Assembly: GCA_012064385.1 (NCBI GenBank)
Contig: QRDG01000518.1
Coordinates: 426,487 to 490,486, forward strand
DNA length: 64,000 nucleotides
Direction: 5' to 3'
From: Puccinellia tenuiflora
Taxonomy: Eukaryota > Streptophyta > Magnoliopsida > Poales > Poaceae
Position numbers and translations under genes: made by a program. Numbering within the stretch: position 1 is the stretch's first letter; each line of letters begins with the position of its first letter. The notes under the pieces were generated by a model that did not search any database, was not told the origin of the DNA, and saw only the letters and a program-made list of their open reading frames with translations. Shown one piece after another: positions 12,175-22,469 of this stretch.

Positions 12175-13319
12175 ATGGAGACAGGCTTCGCGTTTGCTCC
12201 GGCGGATCACGTGCTCACGGACGACTTCCTCAGCGGCGAGATCGCCGGCCGTCCCGTCGTCTCCACCTTCATCCACCATGCCGATGTCTACTCCGCCATG
12301 CCCGACGAGCTCGTCTCCGGCCGGCAGCGCGTGCGCGACCGCGACGGCAACGACGCCTGCTACATCATCAGCTCTGTGCGCTACGCCGGCAAGAACAAGA
12401 ACCGGAAGCAGCGCACGATCGACGGCGATCCCAGGAAGAGCAAGTGGCACTCCGAGGGCGGGAAGATTCCGTTGGAAGGCAGCGAAAACGGCGGCTATGT
12501 GCAGGACTTCACACTGGCGTTCAAGGACACGGACGGCCGCAAGGAGAGGCTGGGGTGGCGCATGAAGGAGTACGGCCTCTCGACGGAGGACGGAGACAGC
12601 GACCTCGTGCTCTGCAAGATCTACCGCACGCCTCGAAAGCCTTCGACGACAACCACGCCGGCTGAGGACGTGCATGTGGGACAACCATCCCGTCATCAAC
12701 TCCAAGAAGAGGAAGGCCGCCGACGGTGATCACCAAGAAGAGGGTTCTATGCCTAGCGTGCGGCCGCGGCTGACGGACGACCACCCACCCATGGCGGATC
12801 CGGCCCAGACGCTGGAGCCGGAGAGCGCCGACGACGAACTATACAAGATGTACTGCCAAGTCATGGACGATGATAAAATCAAAGCCGCCATGCCCAACGC
12901 GCCCGATCCGATGGAGGACCTAGACGGCTACTTGCCGTCTTTCGAAGAGCTCATGAAGAACATCATCACGGAGCCGGCGAGTGACGTCGCGGCTGCTCAT
13001 GAGCTTGTATCCCAACCACAACAACGTCGCGGTGACCGAGGAAGCCGTGCTGCCATGGACACCAGGAGCTCAGCCGCAGGAGGACGCTGCCACAGGGCCC
13101 TTGAAGACCATCATCACCGCAGACGACCAGATGGATGCGAGCTTGTCCGAGGAGGGAGCGCACCCAGAACCACAGCCTGACGATCCGGCACCCGGCGAAG
13201 TCATCTACGGCTTGCCTTGTCCAGCGTTCTCGCCGGAGATGATCATGAGGTGCAGCGACGACGTGATGACGCCGTGGCCGTCACCTTCATCCATGCCAAT
13301 GATCTTTCACATGTACTAG
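12175..13319 (+). pseudogene. NAC-domain transcription factor gene, frame-disrupted
   Basis: Frame 1 opens at ATG 12175 and encodes a divergent NAC domain over about residues 6-153. Visible landmarks are FLSGEIAG and DVYSAMPDEL (subdomains A/B), NRKQRTI and KWHSEGG (C/D), and GWRMKEYGL with DLVLCKIYRTPR (E). NAC proteins bind DNA with CACG cores. This frame stops at 12729, but the next frame at once gives a plausible C-terminal region with SKKRKA (nuclear-signal-like) and acidic Asp/Glu-Pro stretches to about 13010. A third frame then carries acidic sequence to the stop at 13319. Two small indels, near 12640-12680 and 13010-13030, would explain this. It could be a pseudogene, a truncated 184-residue NAC protein, or an assembly error. 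No NAC-type intron is visible. Confidence 0.75.
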
Positions 13320-13440
13320 TTTTGTGATTCATTTTTGCTCGATCTGCCCATGTTAGAAATCAGCTGAGCGCTTGAGCTCCTTTGCAACATCAAGTGTACT
13401 GTGTGTAATCTGTAAAGGATGATTTGATTTGGAAAAAATA

Positions 13441-14330
13441 ATACAGTACTATATAGTACCTGTCTAGGAACGTATCTTACAACTGGTTGTAGTGCATATG
13501 CAATTCGGAAAGTCCAAACGGAGCCCGGGCTCCAGGGAGCCCGGTATTCAAAAAAAAATTGGATTCGCAAATTTTTTGTTCAAAAAAATCTGAAAAAAAT
13601 GTGTACCTAGGTAATACCACGATCTACCACTGTGAAAAAATTCATTAACAAACTCCAAATATTGCAACCTGTGCAAAAAAAAGAAATCTGACAAGAATTT
13701 GAAAATTTTCAGCACACTGTTCACGTTTCAGATCTGCGGATTTCTCTTTTTTGCACAGATCAAAATATTTTGAGTTTGTGCTTGAAATTTTTCACAGTGG
13801 TAGATCATAGTATTATCTACGTGAATATTTTTTTTCAGAATTTTTTGAACCAAAAAATTGCGAATTCAAAAAAATTTGGAATACCGGGCTCCCTGGAGCC
13901 CGGGCTCCATATCGCCGCACTCCAATGCAATTTAGTTACTATGATACAAATCACTTCGAACAATTCTCAAACAGAGATTAGGTCAGAATAGAGAGTAAAC
14001 TAGTCTAGAGAAACACAGCAGTGCTTCAACAGCCAGTTATTTTCTTGCAAGCGATGCAACAAATATGTGATGGCTGTCCTCTTTATCAAACATAAATGTT
14101 TATTTGGAAAGAACAATACTATACTTGTCTAGGAAGAATTGTTGTAATGCATATGCAATTTACTTACTACGATATGAAATCATGTAAAAAAAATTCTCAA
14201 ACGGAGATTCTGCAATAATAGGGAAAAAGTCTTCAGAAACGTTGGAAAAAACAAAATACTTCAAGCTGATATAACAAGTAGGCGATAGTTATATCCTATT
14301 TCTCGAACATAAAGCAGGTTTCTTAGATGA
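13441..14330 (+). repeat. Old direct duplication, one copy split by a MITE
   Basis: The sequence at 13441-13505 plus 13925-14105 resembles 14106-14330. Both share TGTCTAGGAA, ATGCATATGCAATTT-like text, ATTCTCAAAC.GAGATT and CGAACATAAA-like text. Divergence is considerable. Copy two gives the empty target site for the MITE inserted in copy one. Confidence 0.6.
13506..13924. mobile_element. Foldback MITE with 8-bp target duplication
   Basis: The ends contain GGAGCCCGGGCTCCAGGG and its reverse complement, and the interior arms are also inverted (GATCTACCACTGTGAAAAA against its complement), so the 419 bp forms a long hairpin. Flanks are ATGCAATT at 13498-13505 and ATGCAATT at 13925-13932. An 8-bp duplication fits hAT or Mutator-type mobilisation. 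There is no coding capacity. Confidence 0.8.
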
Positions 14331-14499
14331 TCTAACATGAAAATGGGAACTCTCATACCCCGTTCAACCGGGTCGGGCAACCGTAGCGCTGCCACCCCTA
14401 GTCCCCCTCATCTCTCCCTCCTTGCGTCGCCGCCACCTGAGGTGTCGATAGCAAAGCCGAGCTACACACCAGTGAAGGTGGCAACGAGCTCTTTGTGGA

Positions 14500-15095
14500 C
14501 TCGGTTGTAGCCTGTTTGGGAGTGGTGCTAACCTTAAGGAAGATCAATCCCTTCCACTCTTTTGAACGATCGATCTCGTGATTTGAGCAAGTTCCAAGCT
14601 TTCCCCTTCGTGATCTTGTTAGTTGTTACTCTTATAGGTTGAGGACTCCTAGGCGGTAGGAGGCACCGGAAATCATTTGATTTGTGATTTGCCGGAAGTT
14701 TGTACGGATTGGAGGCCTCCCCGAGGTCTCCATAGTGGATTGAGCTCCTAATTCATGGAGGAATCTCAATGAAAAGAGGGTGAGTATCCATAGCATTTTT
14801 TCGTGGTAACCCTCACCTCTCAAAAGGGGACTAACTTTCCCTCAATTAAGCTAAGTGAACATCAAGATAAACATTCTTATCCGCATACCCTGTTTATTTC
14901 TATCTGAAGTCTATGCCATGTGACAACCTTTGTGCTTGAATTGTCTTTTTTTTTTGCATCATATGGGTTACTTCACTTAGTTGTCATGCACATTTTATTT
15001 ATTCGCATAGACAAAAACTTGTGAATAAAACAATAAAATTTATAAAAACTTATTCACCCCTCTAGATTATCGCCTCTATCCTTTCATTGGTGGCT
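14500..15095 (+). mobile_element. Degraded copia-type LTR fragment
   Basis: The text GGTTGAGGACTCCTAGGCGG, the downstream CTTATTCACCCCTCTAGATTATC and TCCTTTCATTGGTGG resemble the end of Triticeae copia LTRs, which finish TTATTCACCCCC..TCTAG followed by TTGGTATCAGAGC. The last part is altered here, so the primer site is lost. Boundaries are approximate and based on remembered LTR sequence. From 15100 to 15679 I see nothing identifiable. Confidence 0.4.
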
Positions 15096-15714
15096 TTCTG
15101 TCTGGTAGTAGATTAGATTAAAGACATTTATCATGACCAAGTTTGTATTCAAGGACAAGATGACACTATTGGCAAGTGAACTTCCCTAAGATGGTATTAC
15201 GGGCAAATGGCAAGTGGAGTTCGTGATCAAATAATGATAACATCTTAGCGCGCTTAGCTCCACGACTTCGTTTAGGACGGTTGGAATCTGAAATAGTGCG
15301 GATGGGATGGGAATGTAATGGAGACATAATATGGATATGACAACCACACATCCTTATCGACGTGCTCACACTTGTCCTATACCACGTGCAAGGCTGCAAT
15401 CCATCCGATAGCGGCGGCTCACATTTCCATCTCGATGCGAGTGGTTTCCAATTGGATGGGGTGCCGGTATCGAGACGTTTCCATTGTGTATCCTGCATAT
15501 TGTGATATCATGTCATTATTTCTTCAAAGCTCCATGACACTGGTTTATGGCACGGGCTAGCCCTTTATTTTAAAAATTAAAAAATCGCACTTTAAAATGT
15601 TAGATAAATCTAAATAAAAAGCACAAGGACAAATATACACATCTATTATGCACGACACATGTTTTGTCAAATATACAAGCACTAGTAGGAAAACCCTTAT
15701 CCACAACACCCTTG

Positions 15715-16075
15715 TCTGTGGCGCACCACAAAAGAGTGCTCCACAGACAAAATAGGCGTGGCGCACGCCAATGATATGCGCCACTAACCACCAATTAGTT
15801 AGTGGCGCACCACGAAATGGTGCGCCACGAACAAGGCGGGTCCCACCCCCTGGCAAGCCCCCCGGCCGGACACAACTCTCTGTGGCGCACCGAAAAGGGG
15901 TGCGCCACGAATATGTGGTGTAGTCTGTGGCGCACGTCCAGTTCTGTGCGCCACGAATAATAGTGGGCCCGACCCCTGGAAAAGATGCCATGGACGTTAG
16001 TGGCGCACCGTTCTTTCATGCGCCACGAATATGTGTAGTCTGTGGCGCACTCTTTTGAGGTGCGCCACAGATATG
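15715..16075. repeat. Left subterminal palindrome array of the CACTA element
   Basis: About seven units of the form GTGGCGCACC-(6 to 12 bases)-GGTGCGCCAC follow each other with short spacers. Several are joined by TCTGTGGCGCAC or TTAGTGGCGCAC. Such subterminal repeats are where the TnpA-type protein binds in En/Spm. Confidence 0.9.
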
Positions 16076-16240
16076 TCGTGCCAGCCTCCATAAAGGTGGC
16101 ATCTTCCCCTACCTACCACCACAACCAACCTATTTCCACCATAGATCTAGCTCGACCCCCTCCTCCTCCTCACCCCATTTTCTCCAATTCTACCTCCATT
16201 TTAGGTTGCCAAACCCATTTTGGTTGGATGGGTTTGTGAA

Positions 16241-16415
16241 GGGACTCCCTCTCCACCGTGTAGATCCACTAAAAGCTAATCTTCTCTCCTCCTCCACCTA
16301 GGGACTCCCTCCACCATGTAGATCCACTAAAAGCTCATCTTCTCTCCTCCTCCACCTAGGGACTCCCTCCACCATATAGATCCACTAAAAGCTCATCTTC
16401 TCTCCTCCTCCACAT
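16241..16415 (+). repeat. Three tandem 58-60-bp units upstream of the transposase
   Basis: Units start at 16241, 16301 and 16359, each with GGGACTCCCTCCACC and GATCCACTAAAAGCTCATCT. They lie between the subterminal array and the transposase gene, probably in its promoter or 5' leader. Confidence 0.85.
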
Positions 16416-16840
16416 ACATCTATTGGTCTCCCTCTAGTTTGCCTCCACAAGACACTGCATGCTCCCTTGCATGGTCTCCGGCCATCAACTTGTTTACTAG
16501 GTGAGTTGTTGGATGGTACATGCTTGTTTGTGAGTTGTTGGATATGTGTGTGGCCGGCGCGGGACGTCGATCGGCGGTGTATGCATGGCGGATGTGTACG
16601 TGAAGGCCGGCCTTTTCGTTGCGTGTTGCTCGCGGATGATGCTTGCATGTATGCTTGTGTATGCTTTGTGTGTGCAGGTGCCGGTGTGGTGCATGTTTGC
16701 CGAAATGTTGATTCATTTCTGTTTCGGCAAACTTTTGCACCACCCATATGCCCTATTTACAGGGAAGGTCATGCCGAAATTTTCTGGCGAGACATGCATG
16801 GTGTGGTTCTAATTAAACTATCTCTTTTACGCAGGCAACC

Positions 16841-19800
16841 ATGGTGCGCCAAATGAGCGAAGGTATGGTGGCTAGATACAAGGCTCGGGCGACGGCCGTC
16901 ATGGTTCGGAACAACATGACCGAGATAAGATGTCCTTGCAAGGATTGCAAACTCGGTACCCTAATCAAACCTGATTCCGGGACATTGGAGAAGCACTTGC
17001 TCATGGGTGGATTCATGCGTGGCTACAATGATGTTGTGGACGAGGACGTCAACAACGGGGCGCCGGCAGGAAATGGCGATGAAGAGTCACCCGGACATGA
17101 TGATCATCATGATGAAGGAGATGCCGGACATGATCACCATGATGAAGGAGACGCCGGATCCGATGGTGGCGGAGAAGACACAGACACGCTGACACCGCTA
17201 AGTTCGGCCCTGCGGGACCCTCATTTTCAAGAAGTGCTCCTCAAGGGGGGGTTACAACACCATAGCAGCTGCGAGAGAGAAAGCAAAGTTGGCGCAAATG
17301 GAGAAAGACGGTGTCACTCCATTGTATCCTATGTGCCGGCCCGAGCTTACACGTCTGAATGTAACCCTCAAGGCTTTGGAGATGAAGGTGAACCACAAAT
17401 GGACCGACGTGAGCTTCGACGATAACATGGAATTCTTGGGCGATTTGCTTCCCGAGAATAACACATTGCCAAGAGGCATTGATGAGGCCAAGAAAGTCGT
17501 GTGCCCTCTGGACCTACCGTATGTCAAGTACCACGCATGCATCAATGACTGTGCACTTTATCGGGTGTGCGCCCACGCACGATACAAGAGAGGGAACAAG
17601 AAAGTTCCTCGGAAAGTTGTATGGTACTTTCCTATCACTCCCCGTCTGCAGCGGTATTTCGTGGACCCTAAGGAAGCGAAGCTCATGCAGTGGCACGCGG
17701 AAAGGGTTTCGCCGGAAGATGATCCCGAGAAGGGCCAGATCCTGACACACCCTGCAGACGGTAACCAGTGGAAGGCATTGGACACGGAGTTCGACGAAGA
17801 GTTCGGGCACGATGCAAGGAACGTTAGGCTGGGCATGAGCACCGACGGAATGAACCCCTTTGGCAACCAGAGCAGCACGCATAGCACCTGGCCCGTGTTC
17901 GTATGGCCGTACAACCTCCCCCTGGCTTTGCACCAAGCAGAGGTACGTGCACATGAGTATTCTTATTCAGGGTCCGAAACAACCGGGTATCGACATGCAT
18001 CTGTATCTCGGGCTGTTGAAAGAGGAGTTAAAGACGCTTTGGGAGACGCCAGCCCGTACTTGGGACGCCTACACTGGAGACTACTTCGATATGAGAGCCG
18101 CGTTGCTCACGACGGTGCAGGACTATCCGGGCTACGCATATGTATCGTGCCAGGTGAACCACTGGCACAATGCTTGCGTCACGTGCATGGACAATACCCC
18201 GCATGTCCAGCTGCCGAGGGATCCCGGGTCTTCGAAAACCGTGTTCCCAAAGATGCGAAGGTGGCTACGCGCGAATCACGAGTGGAGGAAACGCGGGGAT
18301 TTGTTCGATGGTACGGTGGAGCTCGAAAGAGCCCCAGCGAGGAGGAGCGGCGAGGAAATCAAGGAGTTGCTGGATAACTGGAAAGAGTGCCCTGCGCCGG
18401 GAAAGAAGCGTCCGAGGGTGAAGCCGCTGCTGGGCGTATGGAAAGCGAGGTCTGTTTTCTGGGACCTGTCGTACTGGAAATACCTCCACACGCCCCACAG
18501 CCTTGATGTCATGCACATCACCAAGAACGTGTGCGAGAGTCTGGTTGGCACTCTGCTCAACATGCCGGAGAGGACCAAAGACGGGCCGAAAGCAAGATAC
18601 GACATGAAACATCTGGGCATCAAGGAAGAAATTCAAGGAGGACGTCCCGATTATGATGACGATGCTCAGGAGGAGGAAGAGACTCAAGGTCGGCGCAAGA
18701 GGGCTAAGACGAACGACTATTACTGCCCCCCTTCCTGCTTCACTCTGAGCGAGGAGGAGACCGAGCAGTTTTTCAACACCCTCCTACGAACCAAGCTTCC
18801 TATCGGCTACGGAGGGAAGATATCCAGATACCTGGACGAAACGAAGAAGAGGTTCAGCGGGATGAAGTCACACGACTGTCATGTGCTGATGACGCAGATA
18901 CTCCCAGTTGCGATCCGAGGGATCATGGACGAGCACGTCCGTGAGACGTTGTTTGGCCTCTGCAACTTCTTCGATGTCATCTCTAGGAAGTCGATCGGGA
19001 TGAAGCAGCTCGAGAGGCTATAGGACAAGATCATCCTGATACTCAACGAGCTCGAGATTTACTCCCCCCCCCCCCCCCCCGCGTTGTTCGACATCATGGT
19101 GCATCTGTTGGTCCACATCGTCGATGATATCATCCAGCTCGGGCCACCGTTCCTACATAACATGACGCCGTTCGAAAGGCTGAATGACGTGATCAAAGGA
19201 TACGTTCGAAACAGGGCGAAGCCGGATGGAAGCATAGCCAAGGGCTTCATGACCTACGAGTGCATATCGTTCTGCCAGAATTTTATGCAGTCCGAGGAAC
19301 CTGTTGGTCTGCCGAAGCGGAAGCACCTCGGCAGGATCGTTGGAGTTTGTCACCGCGAGGGCTTCGCAGCAGTGCACGCCATCTTCAAGGGTCGGCGCCC
19401 AGACTATGACAGGGCACACTGAGTCGCGCTACAACACATACAATTGGTCGATCCTTGGGTGGACAAGCACAAAAGCTTGATTGATAAGAGGTTCAACGAC
19501 ACGGGCCGGCGGAGGACGAGGGGAGACGTGACGAGAGAGCACAACTCTACCTTCACGAGTTGGTTCAAGAAGGAGCTACTCCTTGTTCATCAGGGTAAGG
19601 CGCCTAATTCTGCCGATGATAAACTCATATTCATCTTGTCGCAGGGCCCCTCGTTGAACGTGAGGACCTATCAGGCGTACGACATCAACGGGTACTCATT
19701 CTACACCGAGGAGAAGGACAAGAACAACGAATACCAGAACTCGGGGGTCACGATGCTATCCTACGCCGATGAGGAATCCAATGTCAAGGAAAGGTTCTTC

Positions 19801-20280
19801 GGAAGGATCGAGGAGATCTGGGAACTCGACTACTGCGGAGAGAAGATGCCGATGTTCCGGGTCAGATGGGCCAAGAACGTCGAAAAAGAAGGCCGGTATT
19901 TCACCACCATGGTTATACCCGAAGCCAAAGCGTCAAAGGCATCCGGCGCGAACGTCCAAGCGAAAAACGAGCCATGGGTACTGGCTAGCCAAGTGGATCA
20001 ATGCTTCTTCATTACCGATCCTACAAGGCCTACCCGCGTTGTCGTCAGGAGGGGGAAAAGGAGCATCATCGGAATGGAGGGAGCCGCCACCGAGCAAGAC
20101 TTCGACAAGTACGGGGATCCGAAGATAGAAGAGGAATTTGACAAGTACTTCGAAAACCCTAGTGCTGCTGAAGGAAGAAGGAAGACCACCCTACCGCTAA
20201 AGGATGTCCGTACACGAGAAGAAATCCACAAGTTCCAGGGCTCAATTACTCTACCGCGACGAAGAAGGGCAAGAAGATAG
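16841..20280 (+). pseudogene. CACTA tnp2-family transposase, inactivated
   Basis: The order matches plant CACTA transposases: a transposase-associated zinc-type domain (IRCPCKDC, EKHLLMGGF), a His/Asp-rich linker, the tnp2 core (STDGMNPFGNQSS, WPVFVWPYNLP, LIQGPKQPG, LYWKYL-like text, HSLDVMHITKNVCE), a DUF4218 region (LGPPFLHNMTPFERLNDVIK) and a C-terminal DUF4216 region (YQAYDINGYSFYTEEKDKN). The usual reaction is cut-and-paste excision at the CACTA ends. Four lesions are visible: a frame change at the G run 17245-17251, another at the C run 17918-17922, an in-frame TAG at 19021-19023, and TGA at 19420-19422 (consistent with CGA to TGA). Translation resumes in the same frame after each stop. 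A splice-acceptor-like TTTACGCAG just before 16841 suggests a leader intron. Confidence 0.9.
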
Positions 20281-20340
20281 TGATGAGACATCGACGCTAG
20301 CTCGTTCGGAAGCAACATCGCACGAAGTGACCTTTTTGGT

Positions 20341-20536
20341 GTGATGTATGCATGTGCGCGTGCGTGCGTCAAGTCGACAAAATACTATACGTGGTTTTTT
20401 GGAGTAGGGTGATATACATGATTCGTGGTTTTTTGTGTGTGATGTATGCATGTGCGCGTGCGTGCGTCAAGTCGACAAAATACTATACGTGGTTTTTTGG
20501 AGTAGGGTGATATACATGATTCGTGGTTTTTTGTAA
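20341..20536 (+). repeat. 98-bp tandem duplication after the transposase gene
   Basis: Two nearly identical copies, about 20341-20438 and 20439-20536, share GATGTATGCATGTGCGCG and TCAAGTCGACAAAATAC. They lie in the probable 3' untranslated region of the transposase. Confidence 0.9.
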
Positions 20537-20708
20537 TAAATTTATTACCTACTCGCAATTATATACATGTTCTTTTGCTTTATATCTTGAAAATGTTGGT
20601 GCTACTATGTTTTAGAAATAGTAGATAATTATTATTTTTAATGGGTAAGTGATGTTCCACACAAATGTAATTAAACATTGTAAAATATATTTTTATTTAA
20701 AAAAATTG

Positions 20709-20781
20709 TTGGAGTACCAGGATTCGAACCTGGCACCTCCAGGTTCACACCAAACACCAGAACCACTGGGCTATATGCGTG
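20709..20781 (-). other. tRNA-like relic with A and B boxes
   Basis: Read on the minus strand, TAGCCCAGTGG fits the Pol III A box and GGTTCGAATCC is a perfect B box, with a paired T stem (CCAGG/CCTGG). The 7-base acceptor arms do not pair well, so this is not a functional tRNA gene. It may be a tRNA-derived (SINE-like) insertion within the CACTA element. Confidence 0.5.
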
Positions 20782-20814
20782 CTATTGTTAGTCTGCAGCG
20801 CGCGTTGTTTTTGT

Positions 20815-20917
20815 GCTAAGTGCGGGAAGTTCGTGGCGCACCCCATATCGGTGCGCCACGGACAAGTCTTCCGTGGCGCACCGATATGGGGTGCGCCACG
20901 AACTTCCCGCACTTAGC
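20815..20917. repeat. Perfect 48-bp inverted repeat between the two CACTA genes
   Basis: The arm at 20815-20862 is the exact reverse complement of 20870-20917, with a 7-base loop (CAAGTCT). Each arm itself contains GTGGCGCACC and GGTGCGCCAC, the motif of the element's subterminal repeats. This is the only such motif cluster away from the ends. Confidence 0.95.
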
Positions 20918-22469
20918 CAAAAACGGCTCGCGCCGGACCTTTCTCTCCCCCATTCTCTTCTTTCCCGCACCGCCTCCGCTTCGCTCTCTCTCCCACCAGC
21001 GCCTCCGCTCGCCGGCCGGACCGCCCGCTACCGCCTCCGCTCGCCGGGGCGCCCGTCACCGCCTCCCGTCCGCAGGTACGCCGCCCTCTCCCATCTCTCT
21101 CCCCCTCCCCTCCCCGTCCCCCTCCCTAACCCTAACACGCCGCCGCCGCTCGCCCGTCCGCAGGTAGCCGCCACCGACGACTGGGGAGCAGCGACGCCGC
21201 CGTCCCCGTACGCTCCCCTCCCCCTACCCTCCCCCTACCCTCCCCCAATCTCACTTGCCGCCGTCGCCAGGACGACCACCAGGACGATCACCAGGAGGAG
21301 GAGGAGGAGGAGCACCAGAGGAGGAGCATGAGCACGAGCACCTCGCCAGAAGCACGCCTGCGTCCACCTCGCCAAGCACAACGTGAGCCTCTCCCTCCCC
21401 TCCCCTCTCCCTCCCCCTCCCTGTGATTCGAGTTCAAATCTTCCGATATGCAGTCTGTTAGTTACATGTCGCTTAATCAGTAATAAACAAGTTGGATGAG
21501 ATGAATGCTAAATTGTTTGGATCATGCCTCTAGTAGTAGTACTACTACTAGACATGTCTCTACCACTAGTACTCGAATCAGTCCTAAATTGTTTGGCAGG
21601 GATATCCTTTTGGTTGCTACAGGTCAGGTTGTTAGGAGTTTCTTGTTCAGCTAGGAGTTATCCGTCCACGTCGATTCGCTCACAAGCTTTGTGCTGCAAA
21701 CACATGCTCTGTTTGAGTGTTTCTGTTAATAAAACCACGCGCTTTGTGATTCTGGTACATGGAGGAACTTGGAACATGATAATTGAGACCGAGCACGAAA
21801 CTGAACCAGGGTGGGTAGTGGGGTATGGGGACATTCATCAAATTTCTAACCTGGTAATTCAGCCATTTGTAACCGCATCTAGAATCATTTTTTCTAACCT
21901 GGTAAGTGCAGTACTAGTGGAATACTGTCACTGAGAAAAGCACATGTCCATGCTTGAATTCATTGAATTTTTGCGGGTGATCAAGAAACCTATCTTGTGT
22001 ACTTATGATATTTATTTGCCAAGTTTGTAGGCATCATATTATCCTTTGTAGTTTGTACCCTCTTACAGACCCACAAAGCTGCCATGTTAGCTTATTAACT
22101 TGCCATCATGTTATCCCTTATTACTCATTAAAGCAGATATGGCTGCCATGTGATTCAATCGGCATACAGATCAACATATATGGTGATGCATTAGCACTCT
22201 GCAGTACTGTTCTGATGTATGACATGCCACCAATCTTGACTTGAGCTGCAGAATGGAATAATATAGCTTTGGTGGTGTTGCCTGGAAAGGCCTTTTTTGT
22301 CAATTGTTGCAGGGAATTCAAATGAGTGCCCATTACTCCTAAAATGTTGATTCATTTCTGTTTCGGTTGAGAACGGGCACTCCTAGGTAGACATTTTTAG
22401 GGGGGGTGCTGCCGAATTTTTCGGTCGAACTAATGTACTAACAAGTTCCATTTCTTGTATAGTGCAACA

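Noticed and set aside
17289..18377. 362-codon frame taken as one protein
   Set aside because: Only the part before about 17920 is transposase; after the C run the true sequence continues in another frame.
20709..20781. Functional tRNA gene
   Set aside because: A and B boxes are good, but the acceptor arms do not pair, and it sits in a transposon.
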